Assembly: GCA_003523945.1 (NCBI GenBank)
Contig: DOFS01000357.1
Coordinates: 1 to 19,466 of the forward strand
Direction: 5' to 3'
DNA from: Nitrospiraceae bacterium
GTDB taxonomy: Bacteria > Nitrospirota > Nitrospiria > Nitrospirales > UBA8639
Length of the DNA: 19,466 nucleotides
Part shown: positions 1-8,490 of the stretch, piece after piece
Layout of the letters: the number at the start of each line of letters is the position of its first letter
How positions within the stretch are numbered: position 1 is the first letter of the stretch
Made by a program: the position numbers and the translations under genes
The notes under the pieces: generated by a model
Told to the model about the DNA's origin: nothing
Databases searched by the model: none
What the model saw: the letters and a program-made list of their open reading frames with translations, nothing else

Positions 1-360
1 CTCGAAACCGTTCAGTTCAATGCAATCAAAATTAAACGCCCGTGTCGCCTCCCGGACGAGAGAAAATTGAGGCACCAACTCCTCAGGTGGTTCGCTGCGA
101 TTGGCCTTGTAGCTGGGAGCCTGATCGTTTCGAAAGGTTTTTCGTGCGGAATCAAAGATGACGGCAATATGATCGGGTTTCATATCGTCCAGTAGTTTCA
201 TCAGCATGGTGATGTATCCATAGACGGCATTGACGGGGGTACCATTCGGACTGTTCAAAATCTTGATGGCATGAAAGGCCCTGAAAATGTAGCCTGAGGC
301 GTCGACTAACACGACATGACGAATCGGAAGAGGGGAAGACGGTTCACTCACAGTGGTCAC
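1..360 (-). CDS. polA: DNA polymerase I, N-terminal part (5'-3' exonuclease domain), cut by window edge
   Basis: Translating the minus strand from GTG at 358-360 gives 120 uninterrupted codons to the window edge. The protein begins VTTVSEPSSPLPIRHVVLVD and continues with ASGYIFRAFHA, VYGYITMLMKLLDD, HIAVIFDSARKTFRND and YKANR. These match, in order, the start of the 5' nuclease (FEN-like) domain of bacterial Pol I: the LVDgSsylyRAfHA box, the VFDakgkTFR metal-site Asp and the YKanR box. An AGAGGA ribosome site lies 9 bases before the GTG; a second in-frame GTG at 349-351 is possible. Pol I repairs DNA and removes Okazaki primers. Only the first eighth or so of a normal roughly 900-residue protein is visible. 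It is divergent from the AsmA-family gene. The family assignment is firm, but nothing can be said about the polymerase domain. Confidence 0.93.
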   Translation of the reverse strand, partial: MTTVSEPSSPLPIRHVVLVDASGYIFRAFHAIKILNSPNGTPVNAVYGYITMLMKLLDDMKPDHIAVIFDSARKTFRNDQAPSYKANRSEPPEELVPQFSLVREATRAFNFDCIELNGFE

Positions 361-508
361 AGGAAAATATCCTCTTTGTGTGATTGTTGGCCCTTGAAGA
401 TACCTGATAGTCCTTGAGGTGTCGATATCTTAGGATGGTTTATCTACGGAGAGAAATGGAACATGGTAAACTACCGAATCCTCTGGCTCATGACGGGAGC
501 ATGTCTTC

Positions 509-2374
509 GTGAAGAGTAATATCATGGTTGGTCTCGCTATCCTCATTGGCCTGGTTATTGTGGTCATCCTGCTTCTTCCGGTTTTGCTGGATTTGAATCG
601 GTACCGTGATCAGTATTTACCCGTTCTGGAACAGGCCCTCCATCGCCCGGTGGATGTGCAGGATGTCCGCTTAACGCTTTTTCCTAAACTGGGTTTTCGG
701 GTGCGGGATCTGACAATAGGGGATGACCCTGCGTTCAATCCTCAGGCGTTTGTCACGATTCCTTTTGCTGAGGTGGAGATTCAGTGGCTCCCACTGTTGC
801 GCCGGCATATTCAGGTTGAACACGTGCGTCTTCAGGATCCGACAGTTCACATCATCCGCAGGCATGATGGGGCGTTGAATATGGCCACTGTCGGAAAAGA
901 TCCGGCTCTCTATCCGCCTGAGAAGGTGGGTTCAAATCCAGCCAATGCTCTTAAGCCCTTATTCGGTGTGTTTGCAGTGGAGCGGTTATCTATGAGTGGA
1001 GGAATCCTACAGTATGAGGACCGTGCCCAAGAACCCTTCCGTTCCTACCACCTTGAGCAACTGGATGTGGTCACAAATTCCGTTCAATTTGGCCAGACGG
1101 CGAGTCTGCACGTGAAGGGTGTGGTGATGCCTAATCAGCTCCCATTGAAAATGACCGGGCGATTTGGCCCCCTTCAAACCGCTTTTGATCTTCCGATGAT
1201 CGATCTCGCGGGCAGAATAGGTAGTGTAGAAGGAACCGCAAAGGGCCAAGTGATGGATGGAAGACTTGAGTTGGACGTGCAGATTCCAGACCTATCGACG
1301 GATGACATGCCCCTGAATATCGCGTTGGATAAACCTGTGTTCGTCAAGGACCTTAAGGCGCATCTAATGGCATCTTTGATCCCCGAGGGGCCCTCGAAAC
1401 CTTTCACAGGAGTGAGGATTGATCCGTTGACCGTTGATCTCCAAATGGGTGGGGCGACCATTCATCTTTCGGGTCAAGGTACACCTGGACGTCTGATTTT
1501 GTCCGGTGAGGCCCCTACTCTGTCCTCAGAAGATTTTCCCTTGGCTCTTTCTGTTCAACGCCCGTTTTCACTGGAGCAGATTCGTTTTGAAACGGTGATC
1601 CAAGGGGCAAGGGTGGACCTGGTGTTGCTTAAGGCCCAGGCGTTTAGGGGAAATCTTGAGGCGCATGGAAGATGGGACGGGACCCCAGCTGTTCCCCTGC
1701 TCTCGTTCCAAGGAACCTTTACGAATTTTTCGGTTGAATCAATGATGCATGCCGTAAGGTCTTCCTCCCACCGGTTGACCGGTGTGGGAGAATTGCATTG
1801 GACCGTCGCGCGAGCGGCACACTCGCCCTCCGGGCCATCACAGATGACCGGACCAGTCCGATTGATGATCCGGGATGGGCAATTAGTTGGATTTGATGTC
1901 ATGCAGGGGATTGAAGATGCCCTTCAGCTACCGGACCTTCTGGAGGAATCCACCGGTGCTACAAAATTTTCTTTGTTTGACACCAATGTGGAACTGGAAG
2001 GCAAGGGACTCGTGATTCGGCAATTGACCGTTGAGGCACCCGATTTCTCAATGACTGGGGTGGGAAGTCTCGCCTTTGATGAATCGTTGAATCTGCAAGG
2101 CAATCTGGCCGTTTCACGGACGTTCGGCGAACGAATTATTCAGCGGTTTCCGATGGCCAAAGTTGCGTGGCATCAAGGAAAGTTGGTGCTGCCTTTTACC
2201 GTTCTGGGAACCGTTCAAAAACCGTTACTGCAATTGGATACCCAATCCCTTGGGCATAAGGTCAAAACGAACGTGGAGCGCAGGATTGAGAAAGTCTTAC
2301 AGGGGGATGAACAGGAATTACAACAACTTTTACAAGACGGAGCGGATGTATTGAAACAGTTATTTGGGCAATAA
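509..2374 (+). CDS. AsmA family protein
   Basis: 621 residues, close to the size of E. coli AsmA. One strong membrane helix at about residues 6-28 is followed by LNRYRDQYLPVLEQALHRPV, the typical start of the AsmA domain. Next come the repetitive beta segments of the family (LTLFPKLGFRVRDLTIGDDP, AEVEIQWLPLL, VEHVRLQDPTVHIIR) and, near the C-terminus, MTGVGSLAFDESLNLQGNL. AsmA-like proteins are anchored in the inner membrane with a long periplasmic beta-groove. They are linked to outer-membrane assembly and lipid transport, and the exact role of this paralogue cannot be read from sequence. The start is GTG 509 with GGGAG at 495-499. An upstream ATG at 501 is out of frame and stops after three codons. 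The gene stands alone, divergent from polA, with a possible weak terminator just after it. Cells often carry several AsmA paralogues, so no symbol is given. Confidence 0.88.
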   Translation: MKSNIMVGLAILIGLVIVVILLLPVLLDLNRYRDQYLPVLEQALHRPVDVQDVRLTLFPKLGFRVRDLTIGDDPAFNPQAFVTIPFAEVEIQWLPLLRRHIQVEHVRLQDPTVHIIRRHDGALNMATVGKDPALYPPEKVGSNPANALKPLFGVFAVERLSMSGGILQYEDRAQEPFRSYHLEQLDVVTNSVQFGQTASLHVKGVVMPNQLPLKMTGRFGPLQTAFDLPMIDLAGRIGSVEGTAKGQVMDGRLELDVQIPDLSTDDMPLNIALDKPVFVKDLKAHLMASLIPEGPSKPFTGVRIDPLTVDLQMGGATIHLSGQGTPGRLILSGEAPTLSSEDFPLALSVQRPFSLEQIRFETVIQGARVDLVLLKAQAFRGNLEAHGRWDGTPAVPLLSFQGTFTNFSVESMMHAVRSSSHRLTGVGELHWTVARAAHSPSGPSQMTGPVRLMIRDGQLVGFDVMQGIEDALQLPDLLEESTGATKFSLFDTNVELEGKGLVIRQLTVEAPDFSMTGVGSLAFDESLNLQGNLAVSRTFGERIIQRFPMAKVAWHQGKLVLPFTVLGTVQKPLLQLDTQSLGHKVKTNVERRIEKVLQGDEQELQQLLQDGADVLKQLFGQ

Positions 2375-2384
2375 CAAAAGGGGG

Positions 2385-2412
2385 AAACGTTTCTTGGGAC
2401 TGAACGTTTTTT
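2385..2412 (+). terminator. Possible rho-independent terminator after the AsmA-family gene
   Basis: AAACGTT (2385-2391) and AACGTTT (2403-2409) form a 7-bp stem with an 11-base loop, followed by further T residues to 2412. It lies 10 bases past the stop codon. The stem is short and AT-rich, so it is only moderately convincing. Confidence 0.42.
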
Positions 2413-2423
2413 AAATCCCTGGC

Positions 2424-2861
2424 TCAAGTTGGAGGGGGGCTATAGGCTTGACTCATGTTGATAGGGATGAAGGAATGAGGTTGCGTTGCAGCCGCTGAAG
2501 GGCACAGTTGAGCAACTATGGTCCGTAACTCCCCAAAATCATACGGTTTGCCAATAATGGCATAGACTCCTAGGCGGGTAGCGTTTTCCCGGATTAGGGC
2601 ATTGAGGAACCCGGTCACCATAATAATTGGGATATCGGGCTTGTGCGAAATATGCCGTAACCGGTCCAAAAACTCCATGCCTGTCATGACCGGCATGGCA
2701 TTATCAAGAATCACAACGTCAAAGGGTTTCGATTCCAGAAGGGTTAAACCCCTTGTTCCGTTTTCGGCTTCCACGCACTGACATCCATCGTATTCCAAAA
2801 CGAGCCGAAGCAATCCACGACTCATCTCATCATCATCAATTATGAGAATGTTTTTAGACAT
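2424..2861 (-). CDS. Stand-alone response regulator (CheY-like receiver domain)
   Basis: 145 residues from ATG at 2859-2861, chosen because AAGGAGA lies 5 bases upstream. A longer frame to 2897 exists but has no such site. The receiver fold is complete: NILIIDDDE with the acidic pocket (Asp9-Asp11), phosphoacceptor Asp53 in VVILDNAMPVMTG, Thr83 in IIMVTG and Lys105 in IIGKPYDF. There is no DNA-binding, GGDEF, EAL or other output domain. The receiver ends near residue 120 and leaves a 25-residue Pro/Ser-rich tail ending in SPPPT. Such single-domain regulators act by protein-protein contact in phosphorelays or chemotaxis-like systems. No histidine kinase is in the window, so its partner is unknown. 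It converges on the AsmA-family gene with a 49-base gap. Confidence 0.9.
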   Translation of the reverse strand: MSKNILIIDDDEMSRGLLRLVLEYDGCQCVEAENGTRGLTLLESKPFDVVILDNAMPVMTGMEFLDRLRHISHKPDIPIIMVTGFLNALIRENATRLGVYAIIGKPYDFGELRTIVAQLCPSAAATQPHSFIPINMSQAYSPPPT

Positions 2862-3015
2862 CAAGCTCTCCTTATCTTGATCAATAAATGAATCCATTGT
2901 ACTGGCTGATGAATTTCATTGACGGTCCACTCTCTGGTGGTGAAATCCCTAAAGGATGGCTCCTGAACAACTGTCCTGTACAGCAGGGTCTGTGTTGGTC
3001 TAGGAGGATATCACT

Positions 3016-3135
3016 CTAAGAAATGCGTGAAGTGTCGGGTGCCTTTAAAGGTTCAGGATTCTGCACATTCCAAATGACGAGCATTCCTCCGAAGATTCCA
3101 AGGCCTGTGACACAGATGGCTAAAATTAATTCCAT
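3016..3135 (-). CDS. Small single-helix membrane protein, unknown function
   Basis: 39 residues from ATG at 3133-3135. The frame extends upstream to 3213, but this start has GAGGG 5 bases before it, while the earlier ATGs at 3165 and 3213 show no ribosome site. The protein is MELILAICVTGLGIFGGMLV followed by IWNVQNPEPLKAPDTSRIS. It has one hydrophobic, glycine-rich helix (about residues 3-22) starting almost at the N-terminus and a short polar, proline-containing tail. The layout resembles the tiny accessory subunits that sit beside oxidases and other membrane complexes, but no family is recognised. The opposite strand also has an open frame here without a ribosome site, and I consider that a shadow. 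Confidence is moderate because of the size. Confidence 0.5.
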   Translation of the reverse strand: MELILAICVTGLGIFGGMLVIWNVQNPEPLKAPDTSRIS

Positions 3136-3708
3136 GGTTTCCCTCAAATGTTGCCTGCTTGCCATGTTATCAAGCAAGGACTGTACCCAAACGGTAAGCG
3201 AGACGTTCTTCAAGGTTTCTAATGGTTATAACTTATTGATATAGCGATGAATGGAGAACAAAATTTTTAAAAGTGGTTTTGAAATCTTTAAAAGTATTTA
3301 AAGAGGATGAGGTATTAGGGCATCAGTTGTGGGACAGGTTGTTGTTCAGCAGCATACAGTCTGTATCTCAATGGATAACATCGGGGAGGGACTTACGGAA
3401 TAGGAGAAAAATGGTCACTTGTGATGTTCAGGGATTTGGCTTTGGTGAGAGGGGCTTGTTGAAGATTCAAGTTTGGCACAGGGTCAATCTCGTTTGCTCG
3501 AGATGAGGAAATGCCGTCACAAGGTTCGTTCCTGTTCAAAAAGACTCGTCCAGCAAGGCCGCAGCATAGTTTGTGGGGTCATATTGATCGCAACCGTTGA
3601 TGCAAAGTGGAACGTTCAGCTTGTAGGTGAGTACGACAAGGGGTTGAGAACGCAGGTGGGGGGACCCTTCGGCTTTGCTCAGGCTGTGCTTTTCTATAGC
3701 CCCTGAAA
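3136..3708. other. Gene-poor stretch of about 570 bases
   Basis: No convincing gene. Two plus-strand frames (3273-3506 and 3473-3706) are open, but they lack ribosome sites, overlap each other and encode protein with no recognisable pattern. The left end should hold the promoter of the small membrane protein. An AT-rich patch at 3250-3310 could be regulatory, though no clear -35/-10 pair was found. Confidence 0.4.
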
Positions 3709-6366
3709 CTATTCTTGACGGAGTACGGACAGGGGAGGAAACCCAAGCAATCGGTAGGTCCCGAGAAAGCCAGTCATGAGGCTTAGCAGAATCGTCAAAA
3801 GCAAGCCTGTGCTCAAGACGATCAGATCGAAGTTCCAGATTAGATCAAAAAAGAAGTACAAAAGGGACCAGGAGAGAAGGCACCCCAATCCAATGCCCAC
3901 GAGGCCTGCAAAGGCTCCAATGACACCGAATTCCACTCCCAGGGAAAACATGAGGAGTTTGCGACTTCCTCCCAGGGCTTTCACAATCGCCAATTCATGT
4001 AGACGCCGGTACCGGTTGATGGAAATTGCCGCAATCATGACCACCGCTCCCGTCACCAGACATAACAGAGCTAAAGCCTGAATCCCCATGGCCAATTGTT
4101 GGAAGATCCGCCCAATATTTTCCAGCACATCTCCCACGTTAATGGCTGTCACATTGGGCATGACTGCCACGATGGCTTGTTGTAGGGGGACTTCGAGATT
4201 TGTTGGCACTCTGGTTGTGGCGATGTAGGTAAAAGGGGCGCCGTCAAAGGATCCCGGTTCAACAATCATGAAAAAATTAATGGAAAAACTGCTCCAGTCG
4301 ACCTGTCGAAGGCTGGCCACTTTCGCGACAAATTCCACTCCTTGAATATCCAGCGTCAGAGTTGAGCCGAGCGTGAGTTCGAGGTTTTTTGCGGCGTCTT
4401 CTTCCACAGAGACTAAGGGGAAATCTGATGGTGATTCGGTTGCTCCGCCCGGGTTCGATTCCTTCGTATGATCCCACCAATTCCCCTTGGTGAGGATGTT
4501 ATCTTGTGGAAGGTCGCGGGATGTCGTCAACACGTATTCTCTGGTGAAATACCATCCGTTTCGTTTCCCTTTATGCGCTTCAGGATCGATAGGTTGTCCG
4601 TTGATGGCTGTAATTCGAGACCTCACAACCGGAACTAAATTATATGGTGAGTCGGGGAATTTCTGTTCTAGCACACTGATGAACTGGGGTTGTTGGTCGG
4701 GTTGGATATCAATGAAAAAAAAGGAGGGAGCCTGAGAGGGAATTTGATTTCCGATCAGGTCAAGTAGGGATCGTTGGACAATGGTCAGCGTCGTCATGAG
4801 CATGACACCAATCCCAATGGCCAGCGTCATGGCTTTGGTGAAGTTTCCAGGCCGTTGAAGATTTTTTACCGCATGACGTAATAAATACCGCTGAGGTATC
4901 GGCACATGCCGGAGAATTCGATACAGTACTCCAGTGGCTCCTAATAAAAGGAGCACTGCCACCGCACATGCACCGGAAAAAAATACACCGAGGGCCGGTG
5001 AGTGGGCTTGCCACATGGCTAGGCCGGTCACGCCCACCATTATGCCGATGCTGACCATGAGCTGTGCCCGGTCATTCCACCAATGCTGAAGGAATGTCAG
5101 CCATCGGGTTAGTCTGGATTGGGTGTTGTTTATGTCCTGGGAGTGGTCCACCGCCTGTCGATACACCAATGCCGGGGAGACATGGCGGATGGCCAACAGA
5201 GGCCAGAGTGAGAACGCCAATGTGGCTAGGATGCCAAGAACGATTCCCCGCAGGATGGGAGCGACAGTGGGACTCATGGGCATGGTTTCAGGAATAATGC
5301 CTTGGAGCAATAAAGGTAAGCCTCGGTGAAGGACTACGCCGACTAGGACCCCAAGAAGACTGCCAATCCCTCCCAGGAATAGGCTTTGCGTGAGGTAGAG
5401 ACGAATGATTTGTGAAGAATCCGCTCCCAGGGTTTTGAGGGTGGCAATAATGGGAATTTTTTGTGTGAGAAAGCCTTGAATCGTGCAAGCTACTCCGATC
5501 CCACCGACCAATAAGATAGTAAACCCAATCAGGCCAAGATAGAGATTTAATTGATCAAGGAACCGGCGAAGTCGTGGCTGAGCATCCCGAAATGAGCTGA
5601 CCTGGGCACCTTCCTGGCTGAGGCGCCCGCGTAACTCACCCATCAAAGGCTCAAGAGAGGTGGAGTCGGATATGGACATACGATACCGTTCCTGAACCCG
5701 GCTTCCGATTTGGATCAACATGGTGGCTTTGAGTGCCTCCCGGGAAATCATGACCCGGGGACCCAAACTAAATCCATTGGCAATCCTGTCTGGTTCTTTT
5801 TTCAGCACGGCGGTAATAAGAAAGCTTGCTTGACCAATCCGTAGCTCACTGCCAACGGTGAGATTGAGCCGGATCAGCAAGGATTCCTGGACAAGTGCAC
5901 CAAAGCAGGGCGAGTGGCTGCAACCAGATTGAGGAGAATCCAGAAGTTGTGCGGTCGGGAGATCAGGCTCCACCACCAACCGGCCATAGAGGGGATAGGC
6001 TGAATCTATGGCCTTGAGCTCTACCAATTGAGAAGCTATTTTTGTGAGGGGCGTTTGGGGGTTAGGGCTGTCCACTGTCGCCATCGCGGCAGTTTCAGTC
6101 ACGTGCGAGAGGACCATGTTACGGTCGGCGAGGGAGTCCAGTACGTTACGGCCCTTGTCGGAAATCGCCCGCCGCCAGGATAGTTCGACATCACCGCCCA
6201 ACAGAGCCCGGGTATCTCCCAGGATGACCTGTTCGACATTGACGGCGAACAGGTCCACGGCGACAATGGCACCGACACCGAGTGCAATACAGAGAAATAA
6301 AAACAGGAAACGAGACCAGGCGCTGTTGATTTCTCGCCAGGCGAGTTTGACTGATACGGGAATCAT
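3709..6366 (-). CDS. ybbP: ABC transporter permease, FtsX/YbbP type
   Basis: 885 residues. The N-terminus (VSVKLAWREINSAWSRF, then a helix at about 20-42) is typical of YbbP/FtsX-like permeases. A large periplasmic domain follows, with LLGGDVELSWRRAIS near its start. Two FtsX-type modules come next, with roughly ten membrane helices in all: helix 1; a first group of three around 275-395; two or three helices in the middle (about 440-540); and a C-terminal group from about 765. The C-terminus ends PPLSVLRQE, and the NRYRRLHELAIVKALGGSR coupling segment before the last two helices is characteristic. E. coli YbbP is the same kind of protein. The gene overlaps the upstream ATPase gene by ATGA (6363-6366), implying translational coupling. 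The complex is a mechanotransmitting type ABC system thought to act on lipid-like substrates at the periplasmic face. Confidence 0.9.
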   Translation of the reverse strand: MIPVSVKLAWREINSAWSRFLFLFLCIALGVGAIVAVDLFAVNVEQVILGDTRALLGGDVELSWRRAISDKGRNVLDSLADRNMVLSHVTETAAMATVDSPNPQTPLTKIASQLVELKAIDSAYPLYGRLVVEPDLPTAQLLDSPQSGCSHSPCFGALVQESLLIRLNLTVGSELRIGQASFLITAVLKKEPDRIANGFSLGPRVMISREALKATMLIQIGSRVQERYRMSISDSTSLEPLMGELRGRLSQEGAQVSSFRDAQPRLRRFLDQLNLYLGLIGFTILLVGGIGVACTIQGFLTQKIPIIATLKTLGADSSQIIRLYLTQSLFLGGIGSLLGVLVGVVLHRGLPLLLQGIIPETMPMSPTVAPILRGIVLGILATLAFSLWPLLAIRHVSPALVYRQAVDHSQDINNTQSRLTRWLTFLQHWWNDRAQLMVSIGIMVGVTGLAMWQAHSPALGVFFSGACAVAVLLLLGATGVLYRILRHVPIPQRYLLRHAVKNLQRPGNFTKAMTLAIGIGVMLMTTLTIVQRSLLDLIGNQIPSQAPSFFFIDIQPDQQPQFISVLEQKFPDSPYNLVPVVRSRITAINGQPIDPEAHKGKRNGWYFTREYVLTTSRDLPQDNILTKGNWWDHTKESNPGGATESPSDFPLVSVEEDAAKNLELTLGSTLTLDIQGVEFVAKVASLRQVDWSSFSINFFMIVEPGSFDGAPFTYIATTRVPTNLEVPLQQAIVAVMPNVTAINVGDVLENIGRIFQQLAMGIQALALLCLVTGAVVMIAAISINRYRRLHELAIVKALGGSRKLLMFSLGVEFGVIGAFAGLVGIGLGCLLSWSLLYFFFDLIWNFDLIVLSTGLLLTILLSLMTGFLGTYRLLGFPPLSVLRQE

Positions 6367-7124
6367 GCCTCAAAGGATGGCAACGGTTGCGTCGTCTCGT
6401 TGACCATCGCCCCATCCCGCAATGTCAGGATACGTTGTGCCCGAGAGGCCAATGACATGTCGTGGGTGACTAAAATCAGAGTGCTGCCGTGTTGTTGATG
6501 AAGTTCCCACAGGAGATCAATAACCATCGCACCGGTGGAGCTATCCAGATTGCCGGTGGGTTCGTCGGCAAGTAGGAGGGGAGGTTTGACAATAAAGGCC
6601 CTGGCTAGGGCGACCCGTTGCTGTTCACCTCCCGAAAGTTGAACGGGATAATGGTGAAGACGGTGTTCCAGTCCTACGGATTGCAAAAGGGTTTTGGCCC
6701 GTGATGTGCCCGTGGATATGCCTTGCAATTCCAAAGGCAACGCCACATTTTCCAGAGCCGTCAAGGTGGGAATAAGATGAAAGGCTTGAAAAACATAGCC
6801 AATGTGTTGACGTCGAAAGTGAGCCATTTCGGTTTCGGTTAAGGTTGTGATGTCGGTTTGGTGAATGCGTATGGACCCTTGCGTTGGTCTGTCGAGTCCA
6901 GCAAGAAGACCCAGAAGAGTTGATTTCCCGCTTCCTGATGGCCCGACAATAGCGACGACCTGATTGGTGAATATCTCGAAGGAAATGTCCCGTAAAATCT
7001 TGACGGATTGACTCCCTGCTCGAAGCTCCATTTCAAGATGATTGACAGAAATGAGAAGCTGGGATGATGGAGCTAGGGGGAGCAAAAGTGGTGAAGACGA
7101 TGCTGACGATACAGGAAGATTCAC
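6363..7124 (-). CDS. ybbA: ABC transporter ATP-binding protein, YbbA/LolD family
   Basis: 253 residues with a complete ATPase: Walker [10 protein letters not shown] (61-69), Q-loop around Gln113 in [19 protein letters not shown], signature [14 protein letters not shown] (from 163), Walker [13 protein letters not shown] (183-194) and switch His221 in LVTHD. The FQxFxLIPTLxALENV stretch and the [15 protein letters not shown] end closely resemble E. coli YbbA. It would power the permease encoded directly downstream (4-base overlap). The start is GTG at 7122-7124 without a visible ribosome site. The first 22 or so residues are low-complexity and absent from typical YbbA, so the true start may be internal (ATG at residue 32 would be very short). 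The tesA gene begins 23 bases away in the opposite direction, leaving little room for two separate promoters. Confidence 0.92.
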   Translation of the reverse strand: MNLPVSSASSSPLLLPLAPSSQLLISVNHLEMELRAGSQSVKILRDISFEIFTNQVVAIVGPSGSGKSTLLGLLAGLDRPTQGSIRIHQTDITTLTETEMAHFRRQHIGYVFQAFHLIPTLTALENVALPLELQGISTGTSRAKTLLQSVGLEHRLHHYPVQLSGGEQQRVALARAFIVKPPLLLADEPTGNLDSSTGAMVIDLLWELHQQHGSTLILVTHDMSLASRAQRILTLRDGAMVNETTQPLPSFEA

Positions 7125-7147
7125 GTTGATTACACAAATCGGTTCAA

Positions 7148-7924
7148 ATGGTGGATAATAAGGTTGAGAGACATCATCTAAATTTTATGTATACATGTAT
7201 CCTATCAGTCCTCGCGCTCTTCTGTCTGGGAATTTCGGGGTGTGACCCTCAGGAAAGTCCTTCCACAGATATATCAGAATCCATGAATCACAGTTCAGAC
7301 TCGTCAGTGGCCGAGGCCAAATTCCAGGGCACCCATTCCTTGTCCGAGCCATTGGTGAGAAAGAAAGAATCCCTTCCTAAAATCGTGGCCTTCGGCGATA
7401 GCTTAACGGCTGGATTGGGGGTGTCATCGGACGAATCCTATCCCGCTCAATTGGAAAAGCAGTTGCACAAACGTGGATTTCACTATGAAGTTGTTAATGC
7501 CGGAGTCAGCGGAGAGACCTCAGCGGGAGGAGTGCGACGCGTCGAGTGGATTTTAAAAAGTCGGCCGACGGTTGTCATTTTAGAATTGGGCGTCAATGAT
7601 GGACTTCGGGGGATGCCCTTGGAACAGACCTATACCAACCTTCGCAGCATTATTGAGCGATTGCAGAACGAAGGGGTATTGGTCATTTTGGCGGGCATGC
7701 GTCTTCCCCTCAATTATGGGGAAGCCTATGGGGGGGATTTTTTTGAAATGTATTCCAGGCTGGCTCAGGAACTGACTATTCCACTGATCCCATTTTTATT
7801 AGAGGGGGTGGCTGCAAAACCAGGGCTAAACCAGGCAGATGGAATTCATCCCACTGCGGACGGCTACACCCTTGTGACTCAGAATGTTTTGCACACCTTG
7901 GAGCCTTTACTCAAGACAGAATAG
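7148..7924 (+). CDS. tesA: TesA-like SGNH/GDSL esterase, predicted lipoprotein
   Basis: 258 residues. Block I is IVAFGDSLTAGLG with the nucleophile Ser85. Block II is NAGVSGETSAGG, block III is LELGVNDGLRG with Asn150, and block V is ADGIHPTADGY with the Asp231/His234 pair. All catalytic elements of the TesA (acyl-CoA thioesterase I/lysophospholipase L1) family are present. The N-terminus carries a hydrophobic signal ending in GISG-Cys32, a lipobox, then Asp33. About 45 Ser/Glu-rich residues link it to the enzyme. E. coli TesA is a soluble periplasmic protein, so the lipid anchor is a difference. It is divergent from ybbA, as in E. coli. The start at 7148 has no clear ribosome site. ATG at 7187 is an alternative that keeps the lipobox, and a TACACA-N17-GATAAT promoter-like pair at 7131-7159 would favour it. 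Confidence 0.9.
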   Translation: MVDNKVERHHLNFMYTCILSVLALFCLGISGCDPQESPSTDISESMNHSSDSSVAEAKFQGTHSLSEPLVRKKESLPKIVAFGDSLTAGLGVSSDESYPAQLEKQLHKRGFHYEVVNAGVSGETSAGGVRRVEWILKSRPTVVILELGVNDGLRGMPLEQTYTNLRSIIERLQNEGVLVILAGMRLPLNYGEAYGGDFFEMYSRLAQELTIPLIPFLLEGVAAKPGLNQADGIHPTADGYTLVTQNVLHTLEPLLKTE

Positions 7925-7946
7925 GCTTAGTCCAAGGAGGATGACA

Positions 7947-7970
7947 CCCCTTCCCTTGAACGGGAAGGGG
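7947..7970. terminator. Strong hairpin between convergent genes, possible two-way terminator
   Basis: CCCCTTCCC (7947-7955) and GGGAAGGGG (7962-7970) form a perfect 9-bp stem with a 6-base loop. It lies 22 bases after the tesA stop and about 50 bases past the end of the convergent small gene. Neither side has a clean T-run, so it may be a transcript-end or stability hairpin rather than a classical terminator. Confidence 0.45.
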
Positions 7971-8020
7971 GGAAGTCGGGGTATTCTTTTGAACAAGATG
8001 TTGGGGAATGCAGGATGAAG

Positions 8021-8188
8021 TTATGACTTTTTGAAGAAAATGTCATAGACTCCATAGGCCAAGATAACCCCGATCATTCCATAGTACATGGCCGTAATCC
8101 CCTCATAGCCTCCGCCTGGCTCATTGGCAAATACTGGGTTTGCAGCGAATACGAGTAAGGCACTCAGAAAAGTAGTAATCCAATTCAT
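8021..8188 (-). CDS. Small membrane protein (55 aa) with signal-like N-terminus
   Basis: ATG at 8186-8188 has GAGGA 7 bases upstream, and the frame runs 55 codons to TAA at 8021-8023. The N-terminus MNWITTFLSALLVFAANPVF followed by ANE looks like a cleavable signal peptide (VFA/N cut). A Gly-rich linker (PGGGYEG) and a second hydrophobic helix (ITAMYYGMIGVILAYGVYDI) end in FFKKS. The mature form would be a single-span inner-membrane peptide with a short basic cytoplasmic end. Both the ribosome site and the protein logic support it as real. No family is recognised. It is convergent with tesA and sits upstream of no obvious partner. Small proteins of this shape often sit in respiratory or transport complexes, which is inference only. 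Confidence 0.65.
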   Translation of the reverse strand: MNWITTFLSALLVFAANPVFANEPGGGYEGITAMYYGMIGVILAYGVYDIFFKKS

Positions 8189-8490
8189 ACAAAAATCCTC
8201 ACTTTCGGACGATGAAAATGATCTTACACAACTTTATTTTTTTGGATAGCATGTATAGCTTATCCACATTCGTGGGGGATTGTAGTAAATTTTATTTCCG
8301 TGATGCAAGTTACTGACTAGTACTAGATGGCTAAGCTTTAATTTCTAATTCATAGTACTTAAATCCCATAAAATGAACGATTTGTTTAGTAAGCAAAGAA
8401 TGCCGCTGGATGGGCATAAGGCACATAAGAAGAATTTAGAAAACCGTTATTTTTTAATCCAGCTGTGTTCAATAAGACGAGAGTCAGATT
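8189..8490. other. Intergenic stretch of about 300 bases
   Basis: AT-rich, without a supported gene. The left end must hold the promoter for the 55-residue membrane protein, but I found no confident -35/-10 pair. An open plus-strand frame starting at 8373 runs antisense through the CDGSH gene and is a shadow. Confidence 0.4.

Noticed and set aside
3465..3510. TGGCAC...TTTGC resembling a sigma54 promoter
   Set aside because: The spacing between the two elements is too long, and no gene starts downstream.
3273..3706. Two overlapping plus-strand open frames of 77 codons
   Set aside because: They have no ribosome sites, overlap each other, and encode protein with no hydrophobic, helical or motif pattern.
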